From Strix aluco (Eukaryota; Chordata; Aves; Strigiformes; Strigidae): a stretch of DNA of 64,000 bases. Where the stretch lies: NCBI RefSeq assembly GCF_031877795.1, contig NC_133931.1, positions 134,144,621 to 134,208,620 on the forward strand. Reading direction: 5' to 3'. Below the pieces are notes generated by a model that was given only the letters and a program-made list of their open reading frames with translations, made no database searches and was not told the origin of the DNA. Made by a program: the position numbers and the translations under genes. Below are positions 27,801 through 39,499 of this stretch, one piece after another (position 1 is the stretch's first letter; each line of letters starts with the position of its first letter).

Positions 27801-27985
27801 AAGCCACTTGACAATTTCACTCCTGAACCGAAGCCCTGGTCACGGAAAGCCTGGCAAACCCTCTCCTGACGGCTTCTTTGCGCCCAGCGTATTCTTTGCT
27901 TTTTCTAGCCACGGCTTCACGTCATGCTTTTTTGCTTTGCCCCCCGCCCCCCTTAGAGTAACCACAGCCAAACAGCCGCTTCCGA
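24819..27985. other. AT-rich non-coding DNA leading into the CpG island
   Basis: Unique AT-rich sequence with no recognisable exon. An exact triple tandem repeat lies at 27183-27236. From about 27.6 kb the GC content climbs. A GC box (CCCCCGCCCC, 27941-27950) and a CRE-like CACGTCA (27918-27924) mark the shore of the CpG island. Confidence 0.55.
27183..27236. repeat. Perfect tandem repeat, three copies of 18 bp
   Basis: The unit TTAGTGCTGATTTATAAA occurs three times head to tail without a mismatch. Exact identity of all three copies suggests recent expansion and possible length polymorphism. No function is visible. Confidence 0.95.
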
Positions 27986-28190
27986 GATGAATGCTAAACC
28001 CTGCGTAACTGCTACAAACCCCCCGAGCAGTTTGCCCGGGACGCCCGGCCGCCTTTGCAACTCCGCGGCGGCAGCGCCGCGCCCCGACTCGCTCACAGCC
28101 GGCCCGGGGACCCGCGCTCCTGCCTGGCAACCGCCCGCCACCTCCCGCTAGTCCCGGACCGCGCGCCGGGGCGCGGACGAAGCGCGGGGC

Positions 28191-28200
28191 GCAGGTGAGC
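28191..28200 (+). promoter_or_regulatory. Candidate 5' splice site on the + strand
   Basis: GCAG|GTGAGC, with the intron starting at 28195, is close to the vertebrate donor consensus. If used, a non-coding or short first exon would end at 28194 and the transcript would run rightward. There is no transcript evidence. GC-rich islands contain such matches by chance. Confidence 0.35.
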
Positions 28201-28377
28201 GCCCGCCCCAGCCCAGCGGGGCCGCTGCGCGGCTTCCCCGCACCCTCCTGCGGTGGCTCCGCGCCCCTCGCCGCTGCCCGGGCAGGGCGCACCCGCGGCA
28301 GAGGCTCCCCCAGAGCCAGCGGGCGGGCGGGCGCCCGGGGGGGGGCAGCGCCGCGCAGCGCCGCGCATCCCGCCCGC

Positions 28378-28387
28378 ACTCACCGCG
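28378..28387 (-). promoter_or_regulatory. Candidate 5' splice site on the minus strand
   Basis: On the minus strand the sequence reads CGCG|GTGAGT, with the intron starting at 28383 and running leftward. The six intronic bases match the donor consensus fully. A second, slightly weaker match, CGG|GTGAGC, starts at 28667. Either could end a first exon of a leftward gene. Confidence 0.35.
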
Positions 28388-28538
28388 CCGCTCCGCGCCG
28401 CTCCGCTCCGCTCCCCGCGCCGGGACGCGGCGGCAGCGCCTCCCTCCTGCGGCGGGGTGGAGGCTCCGCGCCCCCTCCGCGGTGCCCCGCGCCGCCCAAG
28501 CTCCCTTCCGCGGGCGTTCACCCGCCCCCCCCCGGCAT

Positions 28539-28544
28539 CACGTG
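28539..28544. promoter_or_regulatory. CACGTG E-box in the CpG island
   Basis: Palindromic CACGTG, the core site of bHLH-zip factors such as USF and MYC/MAX. It sits in the GC-rich core, where such sites are often functional, but binding here is inferred only. Confidence 0.5.
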
Positions 28545-28830
28545 GCCGCCCCTCCCCGGGAGCCAGCGGCTCCATCCGCAATGCAGCTGCGGCCGCCGCC
28601 GCCGCCCGGCCCGGCCCGAGCGGGCACCTGCCCGCCCCCCCCCATCCCCCCCCCGATCCGAGCTCACCCGCTGCGCAGCGCGGCCCCGGCCCCGCGGGCG
28701 GACGGGCTGCGCGGAGACAGCGCGCCTGAGCGCACGGCCGGAGCGGGCACAGGGAGCTCCTGGGGCTGGTGCGCCGTCAGGGGTGTGAAACAAGGAGGAG
28801 AGACGGGAGAGGGGGAAAAATGATAAAAAG

Positions 28831-28873
28831 AAAAAAAAAAAAAAAAAAGAGAAAAAAAACCAACAACAACAAC
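28831..28873. repeat. Poly-A run followed by (CAA)n
   Basis: An A18 run (28831-28848), a short GAG interruption, more A, then CAA triplets to 28873. It sits immediately to the right of the CpG island and follows a purine-only G/A stretch. No retroposed gene body is recognisable on either side. Confidence 0.8.
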
Positions 28874-30336
28874 AAAAAAAAGACGAAAAGGGTGTTATTT
28901 CCAAAAGGACTTTTGCGGGCTGCTTCTCCCCCCAAACCTATTACTGCGACGGACCCCTGGGACAGGGCGAGATTAATTGCTCTGTGTTATGAAGAAAATG
29001 ATAGATGCCATTAATCAGCGAAGTTGTAAATCATCCACGTTTGTAGATGGAATTCAGAGATCAGCCGGGACAGATGGCAGGCAAACAGCACTCTCCAGGT
29101 CTGGTGTAAATCACCCAACTTCTGGAATTATTAAACAGCCAATGGCAGAATCTCATACATTTTCTTAAAGAGAAGTGTTCCTTAGGAAGATGAATATTCA
29201 CTTCATGTTATGAGAGTGTTTCCAATCGCTGTTACACTTCCCTTTCTAAATAATGAAAGTATTGGGCTTTCCTTCCTGGATGTCAGAAACATGAAACTGA
29301 AAAAATAAACAAGACTTTTCACACAGATATCTTTCAAACATGGATAAGAAGCAAAGCCAGGCAAACTACACGAGTGCCCAAGTCATTGCTTTAATGCGCT
29401 TTCTGAAATAAACAGGCAAAGCTGTAAGTTAATAGGTTTGTCCTGATATCTCCAGTAGATTTGTCTTTCCTTGCAGTAACTACTGCAGCAAAACAATTTT
29501 TTTTTCTAGTTTTGTGTTCATACACTTTGAGGAAAGCAGTGAATCAATGCCACTTTTATTCACTACTTCTAAAACATTAGACATTCTGAGGAATCTAAAT
29601 ATTCCAAGTGGAGAGAATAGCTTTTTTTCATTAGCCTCCCCTAATTTTTCTTTTCACATAGCAAAAATGAGTTACGGTATGATCAACTTAAATCAATCTT
29701 TCATGGTATCACATTGATTGATATGTCAAATGCTTGTCCAAATATAAGCTTAGCACCAATATCTATGACTGAGTAATTGTGAGCTTGATTGCATGTCCTG
29801 TAATAATGTGATCAATCTACAGCAACATTCAGACTTTTGCAAAAACCTGCTCTATAAGTTCAATAATAGCATCTATTCTACCACATAAAAGGGACCACAG
29901 TCCAAAACACATATTTTATAATAGTTATTAAAAAAATATTCAAATGTTAACCTCATGATATGTAAAGTAAATATTTACCATGCTAACCAGTTTAATCTTC
30001 ATTATTAAAAACTACTTTTAGGAAAATTAATGTTACTTTCATTAGATTTAAGAAAACCAATGTACAAAATATCAGAAGTGTGGTTTTATGTTTGTTTTGG
30101 GGGATTTTTTTTAGCTTACTCTCAGCATTTGGATTTACTGAGTACTGTACCCTGAGTCATCTTTAAATTGCTTCAGTACCTGATGCAGAAACAGTGTCAC
30201 ACACAGGTATCATCCTTCCTAATGTTGGTGCAAAATCCAGGGAAAAATGAGTTTAAATCATTTATTTTTTAAATCAAAAGGGCAAAACTAACACTTCAGG
30301 TGAAGAAACAGGTCACTTAGAAATATCACTATATAC
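28874..30336. other. Flank of the CpG island, no confirmed exon
   Basis: 28905-29170 is less AT-rich than the rest, contains a few CpGs and has open frames of about 60-80 codons. They have no recognisable domain or flanking splice signals I would trust. It may be first-intron regulatory DNA or an untranslated exon. From 29.2 kb the sequence returns to AT-rich background. Confidence 0.45.
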
Positions 30337-30705
30337 AATCAAAGTAATTTAGGTTGGGGAGGACCTTTAGAGATGAGGTAGTTCAACCCTCTGCTCAAGG
30401 CAGCGCAGCTTCAAAGCTAGAGCAGCTTCCTCAGCACCTTGTCCAGCCAAGTTTCAAAAATCCCCAAGAACAGAGATTCTGGCTTTTCTGGGGAAACTGT
30501 TCAATTTTGACTACTGCTTATTGTAGAGAATGCTTTGTTTTTTCCTAATAAGTATTTCCCTTGCTGCAACTTGTGTCTGTTGCCGCTCATCCTTTCTCTG
30601 GGCGCCTGAGAAGCGTGTCGTTCTGCCTTCCCTGTAAGCGCTCTCTCAGTAGTTGAAGATATCAATTAGATCCTCCACCTTAGCCTACTTTTCTCTAGAC
30701 CTCTC
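30337..30705 (-). mobile_element. Old CR1 LINE 3' fragment
   Basis: Read on the minus strand this is the 3' part of a CR1 element. On the + strand it starts with a decayed tail (ATCAAAGTAATTTAGGTTGG) and proceeds through GAGGACCTTTAGAGATGAGG and AGCACCTTGTCCAGCC to TTGCTGCAACTTGTGTCTGTTGCC, then TCAGTAGTTGAAGATATCAA. These correspond to the 3' untranslated region and the last coding segment of ORF2 in reverse. Many substitutions and a poor terminal octamer show that it is old. No intact reading frame remains. Confidence 0.8.
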
Positions 30706-33700
30706 AGAAATATCACTAGCTGTTCACAGATTCACTACTCTATTCCTTTTTAATAAATCTCACTGAATTTAATATTATAAAGTAAAACTGTTATGGGGGG
30801 TGGGAGGCATCCCATTTCTCATAGTATTAAAAATGGATGACTAAAAATGACTCATCCGTCTTCTAAGAGAGATATTTATGATGAAACCTACACAAAACAG
30901 CATGGTCAAAGTAAACTACCTCCTAAGTTCCTATTTGTATCAGAGGGAGCAAAGACTCAGGTCAAAGTCATGTATATCCCCTTTAGCCATACAAGTTGGT
31001 CATACAGTAACTTTAAGGGTATCAGCAGCACCTATAAAGCAGACAGTTTTCTCAGGCCTTATGTAAAAAAACATTTAATACTGAATGATAAGTTTTTCCA
31101 CCAACAGCAATGACATTTGCCTGAGATGCAGTTTCTTGGGCATATTTGAGAGCTAGTACACATCTTTATGCGTGGCTAGTGCTGAGATAGGTCATGAAGT
31201 GAAGTTGTTAGGCACAGTAGCTCAGAGGGAGGTTGGGAAAGGGAAGAAATGCCAAAAAGGGTAGTCTAGGTTAAGACTGTTTTCCCTTTTATTCACACAA
31301 GCTCTGGATTGTCTGCCATCTCAGCAAAAGAGAAAACTAATTTCTAGCCATTGTATTAATCTTAAACTCTTTGAATTGTTTACCAGTATTCTCATTAATA
31401 CTATTTGTATTTTAACTTATTTCTCCATTACATAAATCATGCACTCTTTCTCTCTGCATACATATATATATAACATCAAAAAAAAACCATATACTGATAA
31501 GGTATATAATCTTAAGCATCTCATGGATGCAGACGTCGTTTTAAAGAATCCCCATTTCACACCAGGAACAAGCAGGCAGGTATATCTAAAATGTAATATT
31601 CTGCTATAATGCAGAATCACCATCACATTCTAAACAACTCTAGCAGCCTTGCAAGGTGTGTTTGCAATTTTTGTGTGTTTTTTTCAGGCCCTTTAGAGCA
31701 AATCAAAGATGAGAACTGAAAAGAAATTGTCTCAAGTCTTCTGGGAGACAGTCTTTAAAGAAACAACCAAAAAATATCTTCTTAAATCTGTTAAGAACTT
31801 TTGAAACCTTTCAGAGGTTTTGTAATGATGCAAAAAATACAAGGGAAAAAAAATCTTCCCTAAGGGACTTGACAAGAGAAAATACATGTTCGTAGTCAAG
31901 GAGCTAAACAATTCAACAAATTGGAGTAGGATAAGGAAGCTTTCACCTCAGTTCAGCAAAGCTGCGATAAATTGACTGAGTTGATACTGTTTTACATATT
32001 CTATCCCTTACGTGACATTAATTAGTTATTTCAGTGAGTAGAAGACTACCCAAGAAATCACCAGCACAGCAGACCCTAACTGGCATTCCTGTTCACAGGC
32101 TATGTAGAAAGCATTCATTTTCTAGCACCATGTGGACACAGACCGCGCACACAACCATACCACAGATTGCATTGAAATGTTTAAGGCAAAAATGATGATG
32201 AAGTGCAGACAGACTTACATTGCCCATGCCTATGATGCAACTCAGCATATACCTGCTCTTTTCTGAACCATTGTCTTCTAGTCTTGTTTTAAAATGAGAA
32301 AGAACTTATCATTGAATAAATGTATTTTTCCTTCCTCCATTTGAAATGTTACTCAACACAAAGTCAAAAATCTGTTGCTTTTATTCGAGGACTATTCCTT
32401 ACATGAATAAGCAATACAGCAGTTTGAAGACACTTCCTTGGTATTTCGGCCACACATCCTAAAGCAGAAAAAAACAAAAAAATACTTAATTTTCCATCTA
32501 TTTAGGAATACCTCTGTTTTTGCCTCAGAAACATGCCAGTCTTGGACCAGTCAGGATCAGGGCGACACGCTGAATCATGACAAACTCAAGTTTGTTGAAG
32601 GGGGAGCATTGCCAAGAGCAAATGCCACTGCACTGTATGCAAGCTCCCAATTTATTACCACTTGTTTACATAGGTTCGTTTTTACTTTTACATCCTACTG
32701 ACCTTCAGGTTTTGCCTGTTTACTGCTCACATGCTCACCACACTCTGCAGGTGGTGTTCTTTACTGCTGTTTTTCACACAACACGGTGTTCTGTTATGTT
32801 GCCTCAGTTACCCATAATCAGTCTTCTAACTTCAAGGTCAGTTTACATTTTGCTAACCACCAATTCGTAATTCCCACAGAAACAAAACTGCCTTGTGTCA
32901 TATCCGAAACATCCAAACTGGAAGACCTGACAACTGTTAGTTTTCCTAACAGATTTACATCTTTGGAAAGGCTTCTGCTGAAGAATTTTCTTTTTCTAGA
33001 ACATCAATTGAATTGTTAACAGTGCATTTGTTCTACTAGAAATAGATTATAAAAAATATATTTGAATGGAAGCAGATTTTGGACATTCTTGCTCAAATCC
33101 ATTTTTCTGTGTATCCCCTAAAAACTGAACACTTGAAAGTACTGGAATATAAATTGCTCATTGAGGAAAGTTCTGCCATGCCATAAAGGCTTACCTTTGA
33201 CGAACTGATATTTGAAACAGGTTTTAAGAGATATATCATGATATTTTATATCTACCACTAACTCCAGCAATACTATGAAGATCAGAGCAATAAATATTTC
33301 CAGCTGTCAAGAATAAGAAATCTGGAAAGCTTTGTAGGGACAGGAGGAAAGCCTGGAGAGCACCTGGAGGGGAAGGGGGAAAGAAGAGCCTGAAATCGTA
33401 TTGCCCAGAACAAGGACGGGCACAAGGGCAGAACAGCGATGGGGTGCGCAAAGTGGCTGCTGGAAGCTGAGAATGACATTTATGTAACTAAAACAGGAAA
33501 ATGTTTTCAGGGCAGAACCAGCTAATTTTTTATTTTTTTAATCCACATGGGGATTTAGCTTTTCAGGTAAATTTATTTTGCCTAAGGCCTGCAAGCTTTG
33601 CTGTTAAAAGCTCTGTGCAACAAGCAGTGAAAATTTTATTCAGATCAATGAGGTTAATGGGACCATTCCAACACTTCACACCTGAGAGCTCTTGTGTATA

Positions 33701-35857
33701 TACATATTTTTAGGTGATGTACCTAGTTCTTTATGAAATATATCTGTCAGATTTTTAAAAACATTAGAGAAATTTTATTAATTTCATGAAATATTCAATG
33801 TATTTCTACAAAGGAATATCTAACCCTGATCATCTATATTCCATAGCGGGGAGAAAATAGACTGTGTCAACCCAAATTAATGTCAGTATTTTAATCCCTT
33901 GCTTTAAGCTGAAGGTACAAGGAGTGCAAGGAGAACATTCCAGTCCTGGATTCATGCTCCTGGAACATGGTCTGCACTGCACTTACTGCTTTTCTTTCAC
34001 AAGTACTTACCTGGAAATTTGAAATTCTATCATTCACTGCATATCCAATATACACCAAAGCATGTCAGCTTTAACATTATAAAGGCTGATCTACAAAAAC
34101 CTTTGTTGCACACCATTATTACACTTGTAATGTCTATATGAAACCCCAGTTGGATAGCACCTTTATTAATGATAATGAACCTTCTTAACATTAGTTAACT
34201 CTTAAACAGAGGAGTACTTTCTTGCCAGTTATGAAGTTAACAGTAGAATTAAACTGACAAAGGATAATTTACTGAAACATTCTTTGTTTTAAAATAGTTT
34301 GGAGACTAGAGAAACTCCAGGGAGTTGGCAATTCAAAATATAAAGGTCAGTTTCTGTTAACAAAAACAGAATATACATAGAGGGACAGAATTTTAATGAA
34401 AAGCTGTCCCACTGTGGAATAATTGCTTATTACTTTCATCATCCCTTAGGAAACATGTAGATAATCCTATTTCAAGACATATAGCATAACTGAAATTTAG
34501 GGAGAACGAACAAGGCTTGAATCTGTTACAAAGGACTATGTATCAAAGGTACAAAGGACCCAGTTCACAGCTACATCAGAAACTGTAAAAATCCAGTCTG
34601 GTTGAAGAAGATCGGGGAGACTTTCCTGGATGTGCCTGTAGAGAGCTAAAAATGTACCCCCAACAGCATCCTTAAGTGTGCTGCAAGAAATCACTAATTT
34701 ACCAGTAAGAACAACTATAACATCCCTCATTTCAGCCTGCTAGTGTACAATTTTTCTCTCAAGGGAGCCCCCTTCCGTAGCTATATGGAATAAGATCATG
34801 CTCTTTGGTCCTGGAAGTAGAAGCAGTGTGATGAGAAAAGATCTCCTAGGCTTTCATTTGTTTCAATTTTTAGCCATAAAATTGTACAGAATTTTTTTCA
34901 AGTGGAACAAATGCATGTTTTCTATGTAGACACTATATAAGTAGTATATGTTTTAGAGAAAAGGTTTATAGGATCTGGTCTGACAACACAGAGGTTTACA
35001 GGGTCTTTTCATTTGCTAAAAGCAGATACCAGGTCACCCTATCACTAACACACACGAACTGAACATGACCACTAAAAGTGGTCATTTTTTAACACACTGC
35101 AATCTAAACAACATAATTTTCAATTTTAAACTTCATATGTCCTTTTCTGTGTTGGATTGCTCAGGTATGGCCAAATGCAGGCTGCACCTCACTGTGATTT
35201 TTGGCTCAGAAAAATGGAAACATCACCATTCCAAGGGACAGGATCAAGAGATGGTGTGCCTGTCAAAGATAGAAATTATTTTCCACAGTGAGTTTTACGT
35301 TTGCTCGTTATCATCAATTTTACTGTGATGATACCTTTTTCTTACAGACGATGACAATTTTCTACTAGACTGAAACACTGAATCACGTACGCAAATACTA
35401 ATTTCATAATTTTTCAACAGAGCATTATTCAAATGCTTCAGGAAATATATTGTCTAAACTGACTTGATCAGTCATACAGCATGAACTCTGCATGGTATAG
35501 AATGGTCTATATAGGATTGTTTTGGAAATGTGAATATAGAATATTTAGCACATTTTTAGAGTATGTAGAATATGAAAATATTTTGTTGCGGTAGTCTTCA
35601 CAGACATTTTACTGTCACACAGAGTACTGACACTCTTTAAACTGATATCACATAAGCATTACCAGAAGAAGATAGATCATAATAAAAACTGCCCAGCAGA
35701 AATGGTTGCAGAGCTGTTTGTATCTTCTAAAACCCCTTAGGGGGAAGTAACTGTTCATGTCTATTCATATGACTGGGTCTTCTGACACCTTAGGGAATTT
35801 TCCTTTCCTGGCTATAGAAACATTTGGTGGGGCTTTTTTTTGCAGATCAGAGTTGAA

Positions 35858-35878
35858 TTTTTTTGTTTGTTTGTTTTT
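35858..35878. repeat. (TTTG)n microsatellite
   Basis: Short TTTG tandem run flanked by T-rich sequence. Confidence 0.8.
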
Positions 35879-36306
35879 AAATGAAGCAATAAGGTCTCAG
35901 CATTTAATGAAAGGATAGGTGTAGCTAAGAGGAAAGACAAGAATAACTGATCTGGCTTGCTTACACAAAATTCTGCCCACAAGGGCTACAGCTGAAATCA
36001 GTAGCATTATCTAAACTTCAGTAAGTGTCATAATTGGGATTTATAAAACCAGATGAAGAATAGGCAGCCCAATGTTCATCCTTGAGGTTGAAAGCAAAGT
36101 TTCCTGTAGCTTTGAAGAGGATGTTATACTTTGCTGCCGTGTCTGATATTTCCATATTTAAAAGCCAGAAAAATACGCCAGACATGTTTATAACATAAAT
36201 ACAATTATATATATATAAGCTAAACTCTGCATTGAGAAACCTAAATATTTTTTCAGGAGAAGTCTCTAGACTTTAAGAGCTAGTGTTTGAGGTTTTTCTA
36301 GCTGAT

Positions 36307-36330
36307 TTAAAAAAACAAACAAACCAACCC
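36307..36330. repeat. (CAAA)n tract
   Basis: A-rich run with CAAA units followed by CCAACCC. Simple repeat. Confidence 0.7.
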
Positions 36331-39300
36331 AAATTAAAAACAGAGTTAAGGCTTAAAGAGTTGGATACTCAGCTGCTTTTTAAACACTAAAGACCGAATT
36401 TTCTGGACTCAAAAGGCTGCCAGACCCCCAGGTTAGAGGGGGCCTGGGACAAATATTGCTTTTTCCATGGCTTCTAACCTTCCATGAACTGAACAGTAAT
36501 CACCCACCCCCCAAAAAATGAGACCTGTTCGAAGGCTATATTGAATCAAAGCAGAAGATTGTTTCAGTAGCTGAGCTGCTGGGATTTTGGATTTCAATTA
36601 CAGCCTTTTATTTTTCATCCACTGGACACACACCACCTACTGACAAGATTGACAAACATGATCAGAAGCATGTCTATAGGCTCTGAGGTACACAGAGAAT
36701 TATGCAATGATTTTTTTTAAATATAAAATGAAAGCACTATTGGCAGTTACATATCCTAAATAAAATAGGTTAAAACTTTTATGCAACTTTGACATGGTGA
36801 ATAAAGGAACTAGAGTTATGGCTTAAAAGTTATGAATATGATATTGGCTAGAAAGTAACAACAATTTTCAACTTTATATGTTGCTTTTTCTTAATTTTTT
36901 CCCCTTTTATAATTGCCTCAGAGATTAGGAAGTTCTGGATAAAACATGGATAGAGCAGACATCATCCCAACAAAGCAGACAAAATCCTTGTGCAAAAGGC
37001 AGAAATGAGAGATACCTGGAATCCTATCTTCTACTCCACAAAGGATAGTTCATTGTATTTTAGGTTTGACTGTATTTTAAAAAGCCTTCAGGGCTATGAG
37101 TTTGTCATTCTAGAGTAACTGTCCTAACACATTATGGAGACAAGGTAAAAGAAAGGCTCTGGAATCAAACTTAAGACCTATTTTTGAAAAGCACTTACAA
37201 TGACTAACTGAAATCCGTTTGAAAAGCCATACTTAGACCCTTCTGAAGTTTAGAAAATTATTGTAATCTGTCTAGGCAATGGTTTGAATTTCCAGAGAAC
37301 TATCTGGCCTAATCAAAAGCTGTTGTTCCCCACCCCCTTCCCTTTTCTATAGCTGTACAGTGAAGAGTATGCTTCACAAAGCCCCTAGTGGCACTAATGA
37401 TGCTATCACTCCTTTTTGCTGAGCTGTCATTTCTCCTAATTATCATTTATATTGGGTTCTGCTACTTTCTGATATTAATATTGCCACATATATACTTTAA
37501 TTGTTAGGCAACACTATGCAGTGCTTATTCAGAAGAGAATTTCAGCCCCCTCATCTTCCCTGAAGCTTGAAATGTTGATGGATGTCTTTAAGATGGTCCC
37601 TGCTTAATGCTCATTACCAGGGGAAGAGTTAGCTGCTCATAAAACCTTTAATTCTATACATGCAAATGTCCATTGTTTGAGCAAAATGGATAATTGAGCA
37701 CCTAATTAGTGAACACCTACTTGCACAGACAATTAGCCAATTTGCAAGAACAGATGCTGGCTTATGAATGCATAGAAACTAGTTGCAATGGCATGCAGGT
37801 GCCTTTCACAGGTGACTCCCTTTGACCTCTTAAGTTTCAAGCTAGTTTCCTTTTCCAGAGAAGATGTGGAGAGGGAAGGAAATGACACTATGTCAAGTAT
37901 TCCCTTTAGGATTTTATACTTGAAGATGATATACAAATAGTGTAAGAGGTCTTAACAAATCTCTGGAAATTCCCCCACCCTTAGATCAGACCCAAGCACT
38001 GGCTCCATTACCTTCATGGTTGCACTGTAACTGGACCAAGTGCAGTTGCTCACCTTTTCTCCTTCACACCAATCTTAGTTAAATGGAAGGCCAGTTGATT
38101 TAGCTACTAAGTAGTAAGTGCCAAGATCTACTCACACTAATTCTAGGCTCTGTAATATTACTTCAGTAAATTTGACTGTTAACTCTTGCGATATATTTTT
38201 TACAACTGCTCATTTAAATCAATAGGTGACCCTGTTATCATAGGTATAATTTAAGCGTTTCTTCCTCTGGAAGTGGGTTTAGTTTGCTTTGCTTTGACCA
38301 ATTATTCTACCAAGGAAGTTTGCTGACTATGCTTTCACAGCTTAATCTGATCCATTTCATTATTTGCCTTCAAAAGAGATATCTCAGTTACTTCACAGAA
38401 GATCTCTCTATATATTCCGATATTAGAATATCTCTATGCAACAGATAAAAAGCTAATGTAAACAATGGAAGTTATCCAAAACATGAAAGCTAGGCCATCT
38501 GTTTGGGGAGCAGTCTCTATCTCACAGACAAGGGCCTGCCAATGGATAATTCTGGCACTTCAACCACCAGAGCCTGGTCCTAGAGCTTTCTACTGCTCTT
38601 TACATTACAGTCAGACTAATAGTTTACCAAAACACACAGACAAAGGTGCCTGTTCAGGTTGCTGCCTCCCCATCACCAGGAGTGTTGCACAGCCAGACTT
38701 ACCCAGAAGGGTCACTGCTGCGGGGCAACCACCGATGTAGGCATCAGCAAAATCTTACGCTTAAAAAAAAAGATAAAAATGAAATCTGGTGCAATACAGG
38801 TGTTTTCCCTTTGTAATAGGAGGCAGAACTGTAATTAGAAAACATCCTAATCTTTGAAGAATTTCTGTGAGATCCTAGATCTCTCAAAAAATCTTTCCAC
38901 TTCAGCTTATCTTAAGCCTTTCCAATAACTGGATTTCTTACCTCATTGTATTGGATTTATTACTTTCTCTCCCAGAAGAAGTGGGAAACATCTGTTGTAT
39001 TTTGTCATTTTAAAAGTATAATAAACACAATATGCACATCTTTGGTACAAGTTGTCGTTGCTTAAAGTAAATTTTGTTTGTGAAGAGAGGTAAGGGGACA
39101 GATGCTCTGTTAATTAGTGTGAAACAGAAGTAGAGCTTCCCATAAATTTAGGCAGTACTATGACTCACTCATTTTGCTAATACAAACCTGATCAATTCTA
39201 ATTCTGTTTTCTACAGAGATGAATTTGCTGATTACATTTGATTCACTTGAAGAAGACTTAAGAAAAATAAGTCAGTTCATAACATTACACATTGAGGAAC

Positions 39301-39479
39301 CTTCCGAGTTTCTAGAACTAATTATTTTACAAAGCTTAATTCTAGCTTTACTTTCTGACTAAAAGTTAAAGCAGTTTCCCAAATAGCTAGCTTTCAATAA
39401 TGCTGCTCAAAAGACCAGCTTGTAAAATAGAGATATTTGAAGACACATTTTGATTTTGTGCTATGTGGCATGTTTGCTT

Positions 39480-39499
39480 AAAAAAAAAAAAAAAAAAAA
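39480..39499. repeat. Poly-A run (A20)
   Basis: Twenty consecutive A followed by CACCACCACC. No retrocopy body could be recognised upstream. Confidence 0.85.

Larger units (their letters stand above)
27990..28790. promoter_or_regulatory. CpG island, candidate promoter (direction unresolved)
   Basis: About 800 bases of very GC-rich DNA packed with CpG, sharply bounded by AT-rich flanks. It is the only such block in the window. It contains GC-box-like C/G runs, a CACGTG E-box at 28539-28544, a CCG triplet run near 28591, a G-quadruplex-type run on the + strand (28320-28345) and C-runs giving one on the minus strand (28631-28656). CpG islands of this kind normally mark promoters of housekeeping or developmental genes. 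Good 5' splice-site matches exist on both strands, listed separately, so one or two divergent transcripts may start here. The long open frames inside (up to 197 codons, rich in Pro, Ala, Arg and Gly) occur in several frames on both strands and are probably compositional. I cannot name the gene. Confidence 0.85.

Noticed and set aside
28195..28788. A 197-codon frame, and several others of 110-180 codons, in the GC-rich block
   Set aside because: Long frames occur together on both strands with Ala/Pro/Arg/Gly-rich translations, as expected where stop codons are rare in GC-rich DNA. No motif or frame-specific signal was found.
38465..38740. A 91-codon frame followed by an A-rich run, considered as a retrocopy
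   Set aside because: No similarity to a known protein and no target duplication seen. The A-run is short.
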